A DNA stretch of 64,000 nucleotides from Gemmobacter aquarius. Lineage in GTDB: Bacteria; Pseudomonadota; Alphaproteobacteria; Rhodobacterales; Rhodobacteraceae. The notes beneath the pieces are model-generated. The model was not told the origin of the DNA, did no database searches, and was given only the letters and a program-made list of their open reading frames with translations. Every line of letters starts with the position of its first letter. Position 1 is the first letter of the stretch. Below are positions 1-8,225 of this stretch, one piece after another. The DNA lies in contig NZ_CP028918.1 of the NCBI RefSeq assembly GCF_003060865.1, forward strand, positions 690,001 to 754,000. The letters run 5' to 3'. A program made the position numbers and the translations under genes.

Positions 1-1
1 G

Positions 2-172
2 CTTGAGCCGATCCGGCGCTTCATCACCGGCATGCCGAAAGCGCGGTTCGAGCCTGCGGCGGGGCCTGCCACGCTGTCGGGGGTGTTTGTCGAGACCGAT
101 GACCGGACCGGCAAGGCGCTGCGCGTGCGGATGATCCGCGTGGGCGGGCGGCTGGAAGAGGCGCGGCCTTGA
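2..172 (+). CDS. C-terminal end of a YmdB/TIGR00282-type metallophosphoesterase (partial)
   Basis: Only the last 56 codons are present; the gene starts before the window. The visible peptide runs from LEPIRRFITGMPKARFEPA to GGRLEEARP and stops at TGA. The pattern of a GMPK..RF segment, then a TLSGVFVETDD segment and a final basic GGRLE tail resembles the C-terminus of the YmdB-like metallophosphoesterases (cyclic nucleotide phosphodiesterases) of Alphaproteobacteria; that assignment is from memory of the family and no active-site residues are in view. The stop codon overlaps the TTG start of the next gene (TTGA), so the two are probably co-translated. Confidence 0.65.
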   Translation, partial: LEPIRRFITGMPKARFEPAAGPATLSGVFVETDDRTGKALRVRMIRVGGRLEEARP

Positions 173-1092
173 CCGCAGCTTTGGCGACGCCCAAAAGCCA
201 GCGGCGGCTTTACGTCGCCATGCTCGTTGTGCTGGGTCTTGGCTGGGGGTCGACCCAACCTTTGGGCAAGATGGCCACGATGACGGGGCATGGGCCGTTC
301 GGGCTGATCTTCTGGCAGTTGGTGGTTTGTGTCGCGGTGCTGGGGGGCCTGACGGCGCTGCGCGGCAAGGGGCTGGTGCTGAACCGCAGGACGCTGCGCT
401 TTTATCTGGTGGTGGCGGTGATGGGCACATTGGTGCCCAACGCGACCTTTTACATCAGCGCGGCGCGGCTGCCTTCTGGGATCATGTCGATCATCATTTC
501 CGCCGTGCCGATGCTGGCCTTTCCGCTCGCGCTGGCCTTGGGGATGGAGCGGTTTGCGGTGAAGCGGCTGGTCGGGTTGCTGCTCGGGCTGGCGGCGGTG
601 GGGATCATCGCGGCACCCGGCGCGGTGCTGCCCGATCCGGCGATGGCGGCGTTTTTGCCCATCGCGCTGATTGGGCCGCTGTTTTACGCGATGGAGGCCA
701 CCTATGTCGCCCGCAACGGGACCGAGGGGCTGGATGCGGTGCAGGCGATGTTCGGCGCGTCGGTGGCGGGGCTGATATTGTGCACCCCCGTTACGCTGGG
801 GACGGGGCAGTTCATCGACCCTTTCGCCGGATTCGGGCGGGCCGAGGCGGCCTTGGTCGCGTCGTCCGTCATCCATGCGCTGATGTATTCGGGCTATGTC
901 TGGCTTGCATCGCGGGCGGGGTCGGTTTTTGCGGCACAATGTTCCTATCTGGTGACCGGAGCCGGAATTTTCTGGGCAATGGCGTTGCTGGGAGAACGAT
1001 TTTCTCCTTTCGTGTGGCTGGCCGTTGTCCTTCTTCTGTGCGGTGTGGCATTGGTGAACCCGCGCGAGACGGGTCGGAAGGCTGACGCCTGA
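169..1092 (+). CDS. EamA/DMT-family membrane transporter
   Basis: A 307-residue integral membrane protein made almost entirely of hydrophobic helices (about ten), in two halves of roughly 140 residues as is typical of EamA drug/metabolite transporters. A GLGWGSTQPLGK segment lies near the start and an alternating small-residue helix with GERFSP precedes the last helix; this matches the EamA carboxyl repeat. The TTG start overlaps the stop of the preceding gene by the TTGA sequence; no better start is visible. Substrate cannot be told from sequence. Same strand and close spacing with the SLC13 gene 30 bases downstream suggest one transcript. Confidence 0.85.
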   Translation: MTAALATPKSQRRLYVAMLVVLGLGWGSTQPLGKMATMTGHGPFGLIFWQLVVCVAVLGGLTALRGKGLVLNRRTLRFYLVVAVMGTLVPNATFYISAARLPSGIMSIIISAVPMLAFPLALALGMERFAVKRLVGLLLGLAAVGIIAAPGAVLPDPAMAAFLPIALIGPLFYAMEATYVARNGTEGLDAVQAMFGASVAGLILCTPVTLGTGQFIDPFAGFGRAEAALVASSVIHALMYSGYVWLASRAGSVFAAQCSYLVTGAGIFWAMALLGERFSPFVWLAVVLLLCGVALVNPRETGRKADA

Positions 1093-1122
1093 CCGTTTCG
1101 CGGGTTCGGGTGGAGGCATCGC

Positions 1123-2901
1123 ATGTTCGGTTTCGAGATCGCGGCAGACTGGCAGCCATGGGTTGCGCTGGCCGTTCTGGCGGGGATGTTCGTGCTGTTC
1201 CTGCGCGAGACCTATCCGGTCGAGGTGACGGCGATTGGCGGTGCGGCACTGATGATCGTGCTGGGCCTGTTGCCGGTCAAGGACGGGATCGCAGTCCTGT
1301 CGAATGCCGCGCCGTGGACCATCGTGCTGATGTTCCTGATCATGGGCGGGCTGGTGCGGACGGGGGCGGTCGAGATGGTGATCCGCACCGCCGAGCGGCA
1401 TGTGGGCAACCGGCCCAAGATGACTATTGTGGTGCTGTTCGGGTTCATCGCGGTCGCGTCGGCCTTCATGAACAACACGCCCTTGGTCGCGGTGATGATC
1501 CCCGTGGTGATGCAGATCGCGATGCGGCTGGGCACCGCGCCGTCAAAGCTGCTTATCCCGCTGAGTTACATGACGGTGCTGGGGGGGATGATCACGATCA
1601 TCGGCACCTCGACCAACCTCTTGGTCGACGGGGTGGCGGCCAAGGCGGGGTTGGAGCATTTCTCGATCTTCGAGATCGCGCCTTTGGGGATCGTGCTTAC
1701 GGTGGTGGGGGGGCTTTTCCTTGCGCTGACCTCGCGGCATTTGCTTCCGGTGCGGCAGTCGATGGGGGTCTTGCTGAGCGACCGCCGGAAGATGAAATAT
1801 TTCACCGAAGTGGCGATCCCCGAGGACAGCCCGCTGATCGGGCAGGGGGTGCTGGCGGTCGATCTGTTCAAGCGGGACGGGGTGCGGCTGATCGACGTAC
1901 TGCGCGGCGATGCCAGCTTGCGGCGCGATCTTGGGCCGGTCGTGTTGCAGGCGGGCGACCGCGTGGTGCTGCGGACCGAGATGACGGAACTGCTGGGATT
2001 GCAGCAAAGGACGGACCTGCATCTGGTGGACAAGCTGTCGTCCACCCAAACCGAGACGGTCGAGGTGCTGATCTCGCCGGGGTGCCGGATGGAGGGGCGG
2101 CGCCTGGGCGAGCTGCGTTTGCGGCGGCGCTACGGGGTCTATGTGCTGGCGGCGCACCGGCGCAACCAGAACATCGGGCGGCAACTGGATGATCTGGTGG
2201 TGCGGGTGGGCGATACGCTGCTGCTGGAGGGTGCGATCGAGGATATCCAGCGGCTGGCGGCGGATATGGATCTGGTCGACATCAGCCGCCCGTCGATCAA
2301 GGCGTTCCGGCGGACCAAGGCCCCCATCGCAATCGGCGCGCTGCTGTTCGTGGTGGTCTTGTCGGCGATGGATGTGGCGCCGATCATCGCGCTGGCGCTG
2401 GTGGGGGTGGCGCTGATCTTCGTGACGCGTTGCGTCGATGCCGAAGAGGCGCTGAGCTTTGTCGACGGGCGGTTGCTGGCGATGATCTTTGCCATGCTGG
2501 CGGTGGGCGAGGCGCTGGACCAGTCGGGCGCAGTCAGGATGATCGTATCGGGCGTGTCGCCCTATATGGCCGACCTGTCACCCTTTATGCTGATCTTGTG
2601 CGTCTATTTCCTTGGCCTGATCCTGACCGAGTTTCTGTCCAACAACGCGGTGGCGGTGATCTATACGCCGATTGCCATCGAACTGGCGCAGAACCTTGGC
2701 CTTGATCCGCGGCCTTTTGTGGTGGCGGTGATGTTCTCGGCCTCGGTCGCGTTTGCGACGCCTGTGGGGTATCAGACGAACATGATGGTCTACGGGCCGG
2801 GCGGGTACAGGTTTTCGGACTATATGCGCGTGGGCATACCGCTTAACATCATCACCGGGTTGATCGCTTCGGCGCTGATCCCGCTGATCTGGCCACTTTG
2901 A
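1123..2901 (+). CDS. SLC13 (DASS) family permease with two RCK_C/TrkA-C domains
   Basis: A 592-residue membrane protein. Membrane segments occupy about residues 10-215 and 400-592; between them lie two cytosolic regulatory domains (about 215-300 and 305-390) of the RCK_C/TrkA-C type, recognisable by their GDRVVLR and GDTLLLEG strands. The two re-entrant hairpins of the DASS fold are visible: FMNNTP followed by IIGTSTN in the first half, and FLSNNAVAVIYTP followed by a QTNMMVYGPG segment in the second half. The family moves sulfate, dicarboxylates or other anions with sodium; the RCK_C insertion is common in bacterial SLC13 members of unknown substrate. The ATG has a GGAGG ribosome site 7-8 bases upstream. 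Confidence 0.9.
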   Translation: MFGFEIAADWQPWVALAVLAGMFVLFLRETYPVEVTAIGGAALMIVLGLLPVKDGIAVLSNAAPWTIVLMFLIMGGLVRTGAVEMVIRTAERHVGNRPKMTIVVLFGFIAVASAFMNNTPLVAVMIPVVMQIAMRLGTAPSKLLIPLSYMTVLGGMITIIGTSTNLLVDGVAAKAGLEHFSIFEIAPLGIVLTVVGGLFLALTSRHLLPVRQSMGVLLSDRRKMKYFTEVAIPEDSPLIGQGVLAVDLFKRDGVRLIDVLRGDASLRRDLGPVVLQAGDRVVLRTEMTELLGLQQRTDLHLVDKLSSTQTETVEVLISPGCRMEGRRLGELRLRRRYGVYVLAAHRRNQNIGRQLDDLVVRVGDTLLLEGAIEDIQRLAADMDLVDISRPSIKAFRRTKAPIAIGALLFVVVLSAMDVAPIIALALVGVALIFVTRCVDAEEALSFVDGRLLAMIFAMLAVGEALDQSGAVRMIVSGVSPYMADLSPFMLILCVYFLGLILTEFLSNNAVAVIYTPIAIELAQNLGLDPRPFVVAVMFSASVAFATPVGYQTNMMVYGPGGYRFSDYMRVGIPLNIITGLIASALIPLIWPL

Positions 2902-2912
2902 AGGGGTTTCCC

Positions 2913-3299
2913 ATGCGTCGCGCGCTGCTGCTTTCGGTTTTTCTGGCGGGATGTGCCGGTTTCGGCGGGCCTGCGGTGCCTGTCGCGGCAAGGCTGTCGG
3001 CTGACCGCCTGACGCTGAGCCTGTCGGACGGAACGGTCTGCCGCGCCGATTGGCAGGCCACGGGTGGCGCGGGGCGGCTAGAGACCTGCGGGGCGGGGTT
3101 CGACTACCGCGTGACGCCGGTCGAAAAGCCCAATCTGCTGCGTCAGCTTTTCGACGGGATCACGGCCGCCTTGGGGGCCGAGGGCGTGTTGGCTCCCATG
3201 GCGGTGGTCGAGGTGTCTGGTGCGGGGCGCGACTGGCGCTTCGTGTCGCCGCCGCCCGACGAGGACGGGCGGCGGCGCGACGGTTTGGCTTCGAACTGA
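2913..3299 (+). CDS. Small lipoprotein of unknown function
   Basis: A 128-residue protein. The ATG at 2913 was chosen over an upstream in-frame TTG at 2898 because it opens directly with a lipoprotein signal: MRRALLLSVFLAGC, with an LAGC lipobox that would be cut before Cys14. The mature part is probably periplasmic and lipid-anchored, with a pair of cysteines (VCRADW and LETCGAG) that could form a disulfide. I do not recognise the family. It lies 11 bases after the SLC13 gene and is likely in the same operon. Its last 157 bases overlap, on the opposite strand, the end of the LytTR gene. Confidence 0.75.
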   Translation: MRRALLLSVFLAGCAGFGGPAVPVAARLSADRLTLSLSDGTVCRADWQATGGAGRLETCGAGFDYRVTPVEKPNLLRQLFDGITAALGAEGVLAPMAVVEVSGAGRDWRFVSPPPDEDGRRRDGLASN

Positions 3300-4204
3300 G
3301 CCAGCCAGTCGCGCACCGTCCCCGCGCGGGTCGAGGCCACGCGGACGGTATTGCCGTTCGACAGGAAAAGCTCGGTCCCGCGGCCATTGCGTTCGACCCG
3401 CAGGACGGCGCGGGTGGCAACCCATTCCGAACGGTGGACAAGGCAGCCTAAACCATCTGGCAAACGGGCGAGCAGGGCCGAGAACGGGCCGGGGACCAGG
3501 GTGGTGTCGGTGTCGGTCCAGATCTGGACATGGTTTCCCTGCGCTTGCAGTTGCAGGATCGTATCGACCGGAAAGGTCACATTGCCGGTCGCCACGAAAG
3601 GCGGCGCGCCCGTGGTGGAACCGGGCGCTGCGGGGCGGCGTGCCGGCAAGGTGCCGCGGAACGAGCGCACATCGTCGATGATGCGGCCGGTCTTGTTGCG
3701 AAGGATGGTGGCGATGAAATATTCGTCGAAAACATAGACGAGCAGCAGCGACAGCGCCGTCCCGAAGACGGACGGCGAGGGCACGTCGAGGATCACGTTC
3801 CACAGGGTCGATGTGGTCGCCTGCACGGTGACGATGCTGAGTGCGAGCGGAAACGAGACCAGCACACGCACGGGGTCGGCCTGCGGACGGAGAAACGACG
3901 CGAGATAGACCCAAGCCATGAAGGACAGCACACCCGTCACCGTGGCCAGCACGAGGATCGGAATCAGCAGGGCAAAACTGGGGCCGTTGGCCGAGGGTTC
4001 GTCCACAAGGACCGACAGGATGAACGAGATGCTCATCGAGGCGAGGTAATAGGTCATGAGGTAGGGGTGGCGCAGGATCGCGCCGAGTTCATCAAGGAAG
4101 AAATCCTGATGCCCGCCAAACAGGAAACGAAGTCTTATACCCCGACGCGGGCCGTCTGGCCTTGCGGATCGATTGGGGGACTGGCTGCGGTTCACTGCGG
4201 ACAC
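3143..4204 (-). CDS. Membrane-anchored LytTR-family DNA-binding regulator
   Basis: A 353-residue product. About four transmembrane helices lie between residues 45 and 165, followed by a linker and a LytTR DNA-binding domain from about residue 200 to 290; typical features are DTILQLQAQGNHVQIWTD at the start and the HRSEWVATRAV segment. Membrane-bound LytTR proteins usually regulate a nearby operon or respond to a membrane signal. The last 50 residues are a basic, proline/serine-rich tail encoded antisense to the neighbouring lipoprotein gene and probably not part of a fold; this may be a read-on after loss of the original stop. The start is a GTG with no clear ribosome site, so the true N-terminus may be further inside. 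Confidence 0.75.
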   Translation of the reverse strand: MSAVNRSQSPNRSARPDGPRRGIRLRFLFGGHQDFFLDELGAILRHPYLMTYYLASMSISFILSVLVDEPSANGPSFALLIPILVLATVTGVLSFMAWVYLASFLRPQADPVRVLVSFPLALSIVTVQATTSTLWNVILDVPSPSVFGTALSLLLVYVFDEYFIATILRNKTGRIIDDVRSFRGTLPARRPAAPGSTTGAPPFVATGNVTFPVDTILQLQAQGNHVQIWTDTDTTLVPGPFSALLARLPDGLGCLVHRSEWVATRAVLRVERNGRGTELFLSNGNTVRVASTRAGTVRDWLAQFEAKPSRRRPSSSGGGDTKRQSRPAPDTSTTAMGANTPSAPKAAVIPSKS

Positions 4205-4332
4205 ACTTTAAAATGACGCACTGCCACAGACAGGGCAAAATTCATACTGGCTAACATGTTATCCTGCCTCCCCGTCAGAAGCCATGCTACGAAAGGATAG
4301 GTTTGTGGCGCAGGTGCCCGAATGCGCCGTGC

Positions 4333-4368
4333 CTTTGTCGGTTTTGTCGGTTTTGTCGGTTTTGTCGG
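4333..4368. repeat. Tandem 9-bp repeat, four copies
   Basis: Four consecutive 9-base units, the first ctttgtcgg and the next three exactly ttttgtcgg. It sits between the divergent LytTR and yebC genes, 109 bases before the yebC ATG. The copy number could vary by slippage. Unit length is a multiple of three, but no gene is supported here. Confidence 0.9.
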
Positions 4369-4477
4369 GAGCGGGCGCGCGGCGGGGGCGGGCGGCGTGG
4401 TTCGGCGGGGTTGCCGTTCAGGCCCGCATTTGTGTATAGAGCGCCATCACCCCATCAGGGATAGCGGAGTACGGGTC

Positions 4478-5221
4478 ATGGCAGGCCATTCTAAATGGGC
4501 GAACATCCAGCATCGCAAGGGCAAGCAGGACAAGCTGCGCTCGAAGATGTTTTCCAAGCTGGCAAAGGAAATCACCGTTGCCGCCAAGATGGGCGACCCC
4601 GATCCCGACAAGAACCCGCGTCTGCGTCTGGCCGTCAAGGCGGCCAAGGCCGTGTCGATGCCCAAGGACGTGATCGACCGCGCGATCAAGAAATCGGTTG
4701 GCGGCGATGCGGCGGATTACACGGAAATCCGCTATGAAGGCTACGGCGTTAACGGCATCGCGATCATCGTCGAGGCGATGACCGACAACCTGAACCGCAC
4801 CGCCAGCAACGTGCGGTCCTATTTCACCAAATGCGGCGGCAACATGGGGCAGACCGGATCGGTCAGCCATTCCTTCGACCGCGTGGGCGAGATCTCGTAT
4901 CCTGCTTCAGTCGGGGATGCCGATACGGTGATGATGGCCGCGCTGGATGCGGGGGCCGACGATGTGGAGTCGGACGAGGACGGGCATTGGATCTATTGCC
5001 CGGTCGAGGCGCTTTCGGATGTGTCGGATGCGCTGGAAAAGGCGCTTGGGGAATCGACCGAGTCCAAACTGGTCTGGCGCGCGCAATCGCTGACCGAGGT
5101 CGATCTGGACACGGCGACCAAGCTGTTGCGGCTGATCGACATGCTGGAAGAAGATGACGACGTGCAGACCGTGACGCATAACTTCGACATCCCCGAGGAT
5201 GTCGCGGCGCAACTGGCCTGA
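4478..5221 (+). CDS. yebC: YebC/PmpR-family regulator (translation/transcription factor)
   Basis: A 247-residue cytosolic protein, the usual length for the family. It begins with the hallmark [18 protein letters not shown] segment and continues with the conserved [18 protein letters not shown] and [14 protein letters not shown] segments. YebC proteins were described as transcription regulators and more recently as ribosome-associated factors that help at difficult peptide bonds; which role applies here cannot be told. The open frame extends upstream to 4322, but the ATG at 4478 has a GGAG site eight bases before it and matches the family start exactly. A hairpin terminator follows. Confidence 0.95.
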   Translation: MAGHSKWANIQHRKGKQDKLRSKMFSKLAKEITVAAKMGDPDPDKNPRLRLAVKAAKAVSMPKDVIDRAIKKSVGGDAADYTEIRYEGYGVNGIAIIVEAMTDNLNRTASNVRSYFTKCGGNMGQTGSVSHSFDRVGEISYPASVGDADTVMMAALDAGADDVESDEDGHWIYCPVEALSDVSDALEKALGESTESKLVWRAQSLTEVDLDTATKLLRLIDMLEEDDDVQTVTHNFDIPEDVAAQLA

Positions 5222-5625
5222 GGGCACACCTCTTCTTGATAAAAGTACGGCCCCCTTCGGAAAGGGGGCCGGCAGTTTCGGGGATCAGGGGATCGCACCG
5301 AGGAGGGTTTACCCGGCGCACCGCTTGGATCGGAGCGCCGGAAACCAAGGCCGGACCGCGAACACCACACACGTCATGCACCCGCGATGGGGTGGAAATC
5401 GGGTGCTACGCGCAGGGTTCGGACACGTCGGGGAACGCGTGCGGTCCGGTAGCGCGACCATCTCAAAACCTGCATGATTGTCAATATGATAATTTAACGT
5501 GCCATGCGCGCCCTGCTTATGCGTGGTAACGGGCGCGGGCTGGGGAATTGCTCTGGCACTGCGCTTGGGCTAGTCTCGCCTCCAGGGGAACGCCGGTTTG
5601 ACACCGGCAATGGGGCGGTGCGGTC
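5222..5625. other. 404-base intergenic region with hairpins, no convincing gene
   Basis: No reading frame here looks like protein. It holds the yebC hairpin (5249-5270), a 7-base stem with a 15-base loop (5313-5319 pairing with 5335-5341), and a short gccggt/accggc hairpin (5592-5608) 17 bases before the next start codon. A relatively AT-rich patch around 5475-5500 could hold a promoter for the downstream gene. A small RNA is possible but unsupported; I see no tRNA cloverleaf. Confidence 0.5.
5249..5270 (+). terminator. Hairpin after yebC
   Basis: A perfect 9-bp stem (ggccccctt with aagggggcc) closed by the four-base loop cgga, starting 28 bases after the yebC stop. Only three T residues follow, so it may stop transcription weakly or protect the 3' end. 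Confidence 0.7.
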
Positions 5626-5934
5626 GTGAATATCAAAAGTGTATCTCAGCTTCGGTCCTTGCTGCTTGAAATGGAAACGACACTGGGGCTTGTGGAGTTG
5701 AGCCCGACGGAACGGGATGTGCTTTACGCCATAAACGAGGTGTCGGCCGGTGTCGTGCGGATGGCACGGTCTGATGCGATCCGGTCGCATCCGCTTGCTG
5801 CGGCCATTCCGCAGGCGACCTATCACAGGGCGCTGAAAAGTCTGGTGCAGCGCGGGCTGGTGCAGCACGCGCCCGACACCAAGGCCGGGGCCTATATCGT
5901 GACACGAAACATGGGCGAGGCCGGGTCGGTCTGA
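5626..5934 (+). CDS. Small winged-helix-like putative regulator
   Basis: A 102-residue protein starting at GTG. Residues 25-95 look like a MarR-type winged helix: a helical LSPTERDVLYAINEV segment, a polar helix-turn-helix containing AIPQATYHRALKSLVQRGLV, and a short wing ending AYIVTR. MarR-like proteins of this size usually bind DNA as dimers. No ligand domain is present. It is followed after 31 bases by a membrane protein gene and may be co-transcribed with it. Function is not known; the family call is a judgement from the pattern of the recognition helix. Confidence 0.7.
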   Translation: MNIKSVSQLRSLLLEMETTLGLVELSPTERDVLYAINEVSAGVVRMARSDAIRSHPLAAAIPQATYHRALKSLVQRGLVQHAPDTKAGAYIVTRNMGEAGSV

Positions 5935-5965
5935 ACCGTCCTTTCAAGTGGAAGCAGACGGATAG

Positions 5966-6538
5966 ATGGACAAACGCGCCTTTTCTGGCATGGTTCTGCA
6001 CTTTGCGGTAGGTTCGGCATTGATGCTGGCCGCGTTCGGACTGAGCGACCTTGTAAAGACCTATCTGCATCCGCAGGCGCTGTTCGATGTCTTCGGGGCG
6101 TTCACCATCATCTATCTGCCGCATGGCGTGGCGGTGTTGCTCGCTTGGTTTTACGGCTGGATGGCGGTTCCGATCATCCTGCCCGCATCGCTGCTGGCGG
6201 TTTACCTGCTGCGCGGGGCCGAGGCGTTCGAGCCGATGCTTCTGGCCTTGATCGTGTTCAAGGCGATTGCCGCCCCGCTGGCATTCGATCTGTTCCGGTT
6301 GGGCGGGATCGATGCGCGAAGCCCGTCGCAGGGGTTGAACTGGCGTGTCTTGTTCCTGATCGGGCTGGTGCAATCGATGTTCTCGAACCAGGCGCGGTTC
6401 TGGATGGGGTGCTGCGGCGATCTGTCGGCGAACCAGTTGCTGCTGGCCTTTGCGGGCAGCGTGATCGGCGACATGGTGGGGCTTGTGGTCGTCATGACGG
6501 CGGCGATGCTGTTTTTCCGCGCGTTGCGCCAAGGCTGA
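5966..6538 (+). CDS. Integral membrane protein of unknown function
   Basis: A 190-residue protein with about five or six hydrophobic helices (roughly residues 8-27, 42-62, 63-85, 90-110, 125-143 and 160-187). The MFSNQARFWMGCCGD segment between the fifth and sixth helices is the most polar and distinctive part. Helix layout recalls small membrane sensory or MASE1-like modules, but I cannot assign a family. It is seven bases from the LysE/ArgO exporter downstream, which suggests a shared transcript. Confidence 0.7.
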   Translation: MDKRAFSGMVLHFAVGSALMLAAFGLSDLVKTYLHPQALFDVFGAFTIIYLPHGVAVLLAWFYGWMAVPIILPASLLAVYLLRGAEAFEPMLLALIVFKAIAAPLAFDLFRLGGIDARSPSQGLNWRVLFLIGLVQSMFSNQARFWMGCCGDLSANQLLLAFAGSVIGDMVGLVVVMTAAMLFFRALRQG

Positions 6539-6544
6539 GATTTC

Positions 6545-7159
6545 ATGACATTCGACGTTCTTTACCCCGCGCTTGCGGGTTTTGCGGTCGGGCTTAGCCT
6601 GATCCTTGCCATCGGGGCGCAGAATGCCTTTGTGCTGCGGCAGGGCCTGCGGCGTGAACATGTCGGTGCCGTCGTGGCTGTCTGTGCCGGATCGGATGCG
6701 GTGCTGATCCTTGCGGGGGTCGGCGGGTTCAGGGCGATTTCGGACGCGGTGCCATGGCTGGCCGAGGCGATGCGCTGGCTGGGTGTCGGCTTCCTGCTGG
6801 TTTACGGCGCGTTGCGGTTCCGCGCGGCCCTGCGCGGGGGCGAGGCGCTGATGCCCGCGCCGGGGGTAAAGGCGTCGCTCGGGGCGGTGATTGCGACCTG
6901 CCTTTTATTCACATGGGCCAATCCGCATGTCTACCTCGATACGCTGGTGCTGGTCGGGTCGATCTCGTCGCAGCATGCGCCGCATGAGTGGGCCTTTGGC
7001 TTCGGGGCGGCTGCGGCATCGCTGACGTTCTTTTCGGCGCTGGGTTTCGGGGCACGGCTGCTAGCGCCGCTGTTCGGCAAGCCAAGGGCATGGGTCGTGC
7101 TGGAGGTCGTGGTGGGCGCGATGATGTGGGCGCTTGCTGCCGGGCTGGTGGTGACTTGA
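6545..7159 (+). CDS. LysE/ArgO-family amino acid exporter
   Basis: A 204-residue membrane protein with six predicted helices. The N-terminal FAVGLSLILAIGAQNAFVLR segment is the family signature of LysE/ArgO exporters of basic amino acids, and the NPHVYLDTLVLVGSIS motif in the middle is also diagnostic. Length matches the family. It would export arginine, lysine or toxic analogues from the cytoplasm. No LysG/ArgP-type regulator is directly adjacent. Confidence 0.88.
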   Translation: MTFDVLYPALAGFAVGLSLILAIGAQNAFVLRQGLRREHVGAVVAVCAGSDAVLILAGVGGFRAISDAVPWLAEAMRWLGVGFLLVYGALRFRAALRGGEALMPAPGVKASLGAVIATCLLFTWANPHVYLDTLVLVGSISSQHAPHEWAFGFGAAAASLTFFSALGFGARLLAPLFGKPRAWVVLEVVVGAMMWALAAGLVVT

Positions 7160-7190
7160 ACCTTTCGCGCGGGCAGGCTTTGGTGGCGGC

Positions 7191-8102
7191 ATGAAAATTC
7201 CGCTTCAGACCGATCTGGGCCGCCCTGTCGAAGGTGTGCTTTGGATGCTGGCCACGGGGCTGTGCTTTGTCGGGGTGACCGGCGTGGTGCGCTATCTCGG
7301 GACCGAGCTTCCGGCGGCGCAATCGGCCTTTCTGCGCTTTGCCTGGGGGGTGGTGTTCTTGCTGCCGACGCTGGCCCCGATGCTGCGGGCCGGGTTTCCG
7401 GCCGGAACGCTGGCGCTGTTCGGCTGGCGCGGGGTGTTCCACACGGCGGCGGTGGTGTTCTGGTTCTATGCCATGGCGCGCATCCCCGTGGCCGAGGTGA
7501 CGGCGATCGGCTATCTGAACCCCGTGCTTGTCACCGTGGGGGCGGCGCTGTTCTTTGGCGAGAAGCTGGCGCTGCGGCGGGTGCTGGCGGTGTGTGTCGC
7601 GCTGGTCGGTGCGCTGATCGTGCTGCGCCCCGGCCTGCGCGAGGTGACATCGGGGCATCTGTCGCAACTGGCGGCGGCCACGTTCTTTGCGGGCAGTTAC
7701 CTGATCGCCAAGCGGCTGACCCAGACACTTCCCGCATCGACCATCGTCGCGGTGCTGTCGCTTTCGGTGACAGTCGCACTGGCGCCGCTGGCGTGGTGGG
7801 TCTGGGTGCCGGTGAGCGGGGCGCAGCTTGGTTGGCTGGCGCTGGTCGCGGCTTTCGCCACGGGCGGGCATTATTGCATGACGCGGGCCTTCCGTGCGGC
7901 GCCGCTGGCGGTGACGCAGCCGGTCACGTTCCTGCAACTGGTCTGGGCGACGCTTCTGGGCGCGCTGGTCTTTGGCGAAGGGGTGGACCCGATGGTGCTT
8001 CTGGGCGGGACCATCATCATCGGCGCGATCAGCTACATCACATGGCGCGAGGCGATGCTGAAACGCGCGCCCGTCACCCCGCACGACACCGAAACCGTCT
8101 GA
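7191..8102 (+). CDS. EamA/DMT-family membrane transporter
   Basis: A 303-residue protein with about ten transmembrane helices in two repeats. The first half carries the ARIPVAEVTAIGYLNPVLV segment and the second half the PLAVTQPVTFLQLVWATLLG segment, both typical of the RhaT/EamA type. It is distinct in sequence from the EamA protein at the start of the window. Substrate unknown. It lies 31 bases after the amino acid exporter on the same strand, so export functions are clustered. Confidence 0.87.
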   Translation: MKIPLQTDLGRPVEGVLWMLATGLCFVGVTGVVRYLGTELPAAQSAFLRFAWGVVFLLPTLAPMLRAGFPAGTLALFGWRGVFHTAAVVFWFYAMARIPVAEVTAIGYLNPVLVTVGAALFFGEKLALRRVLAVCVALVGALIVLRPGLREVTSGHLSQLAAATFFAGSYLIAKRLTQTLPASTIVAVLSLSVTVALAPLAWWVWVPVSGAQLGWLALVAAFATGGHYCMTRAFRAAPLAVTQPVTFLQLVWATLLGALVFGEGVDPMVLLGGTIIIGAISYITWREAMLKRAPVTPHDTETV

Positions 8103-8225
8103 ACCATGGCCCGAATGCGGCGCGGGATTCAGAGGCGCGGCAAGGGTCATGATCTTGCCACGATTTCGCAAGCAGCGCTTAACCCTGGACCTGCAGTCTG
8201 ACCCACGGGATCAGGTGTGTGGGCT

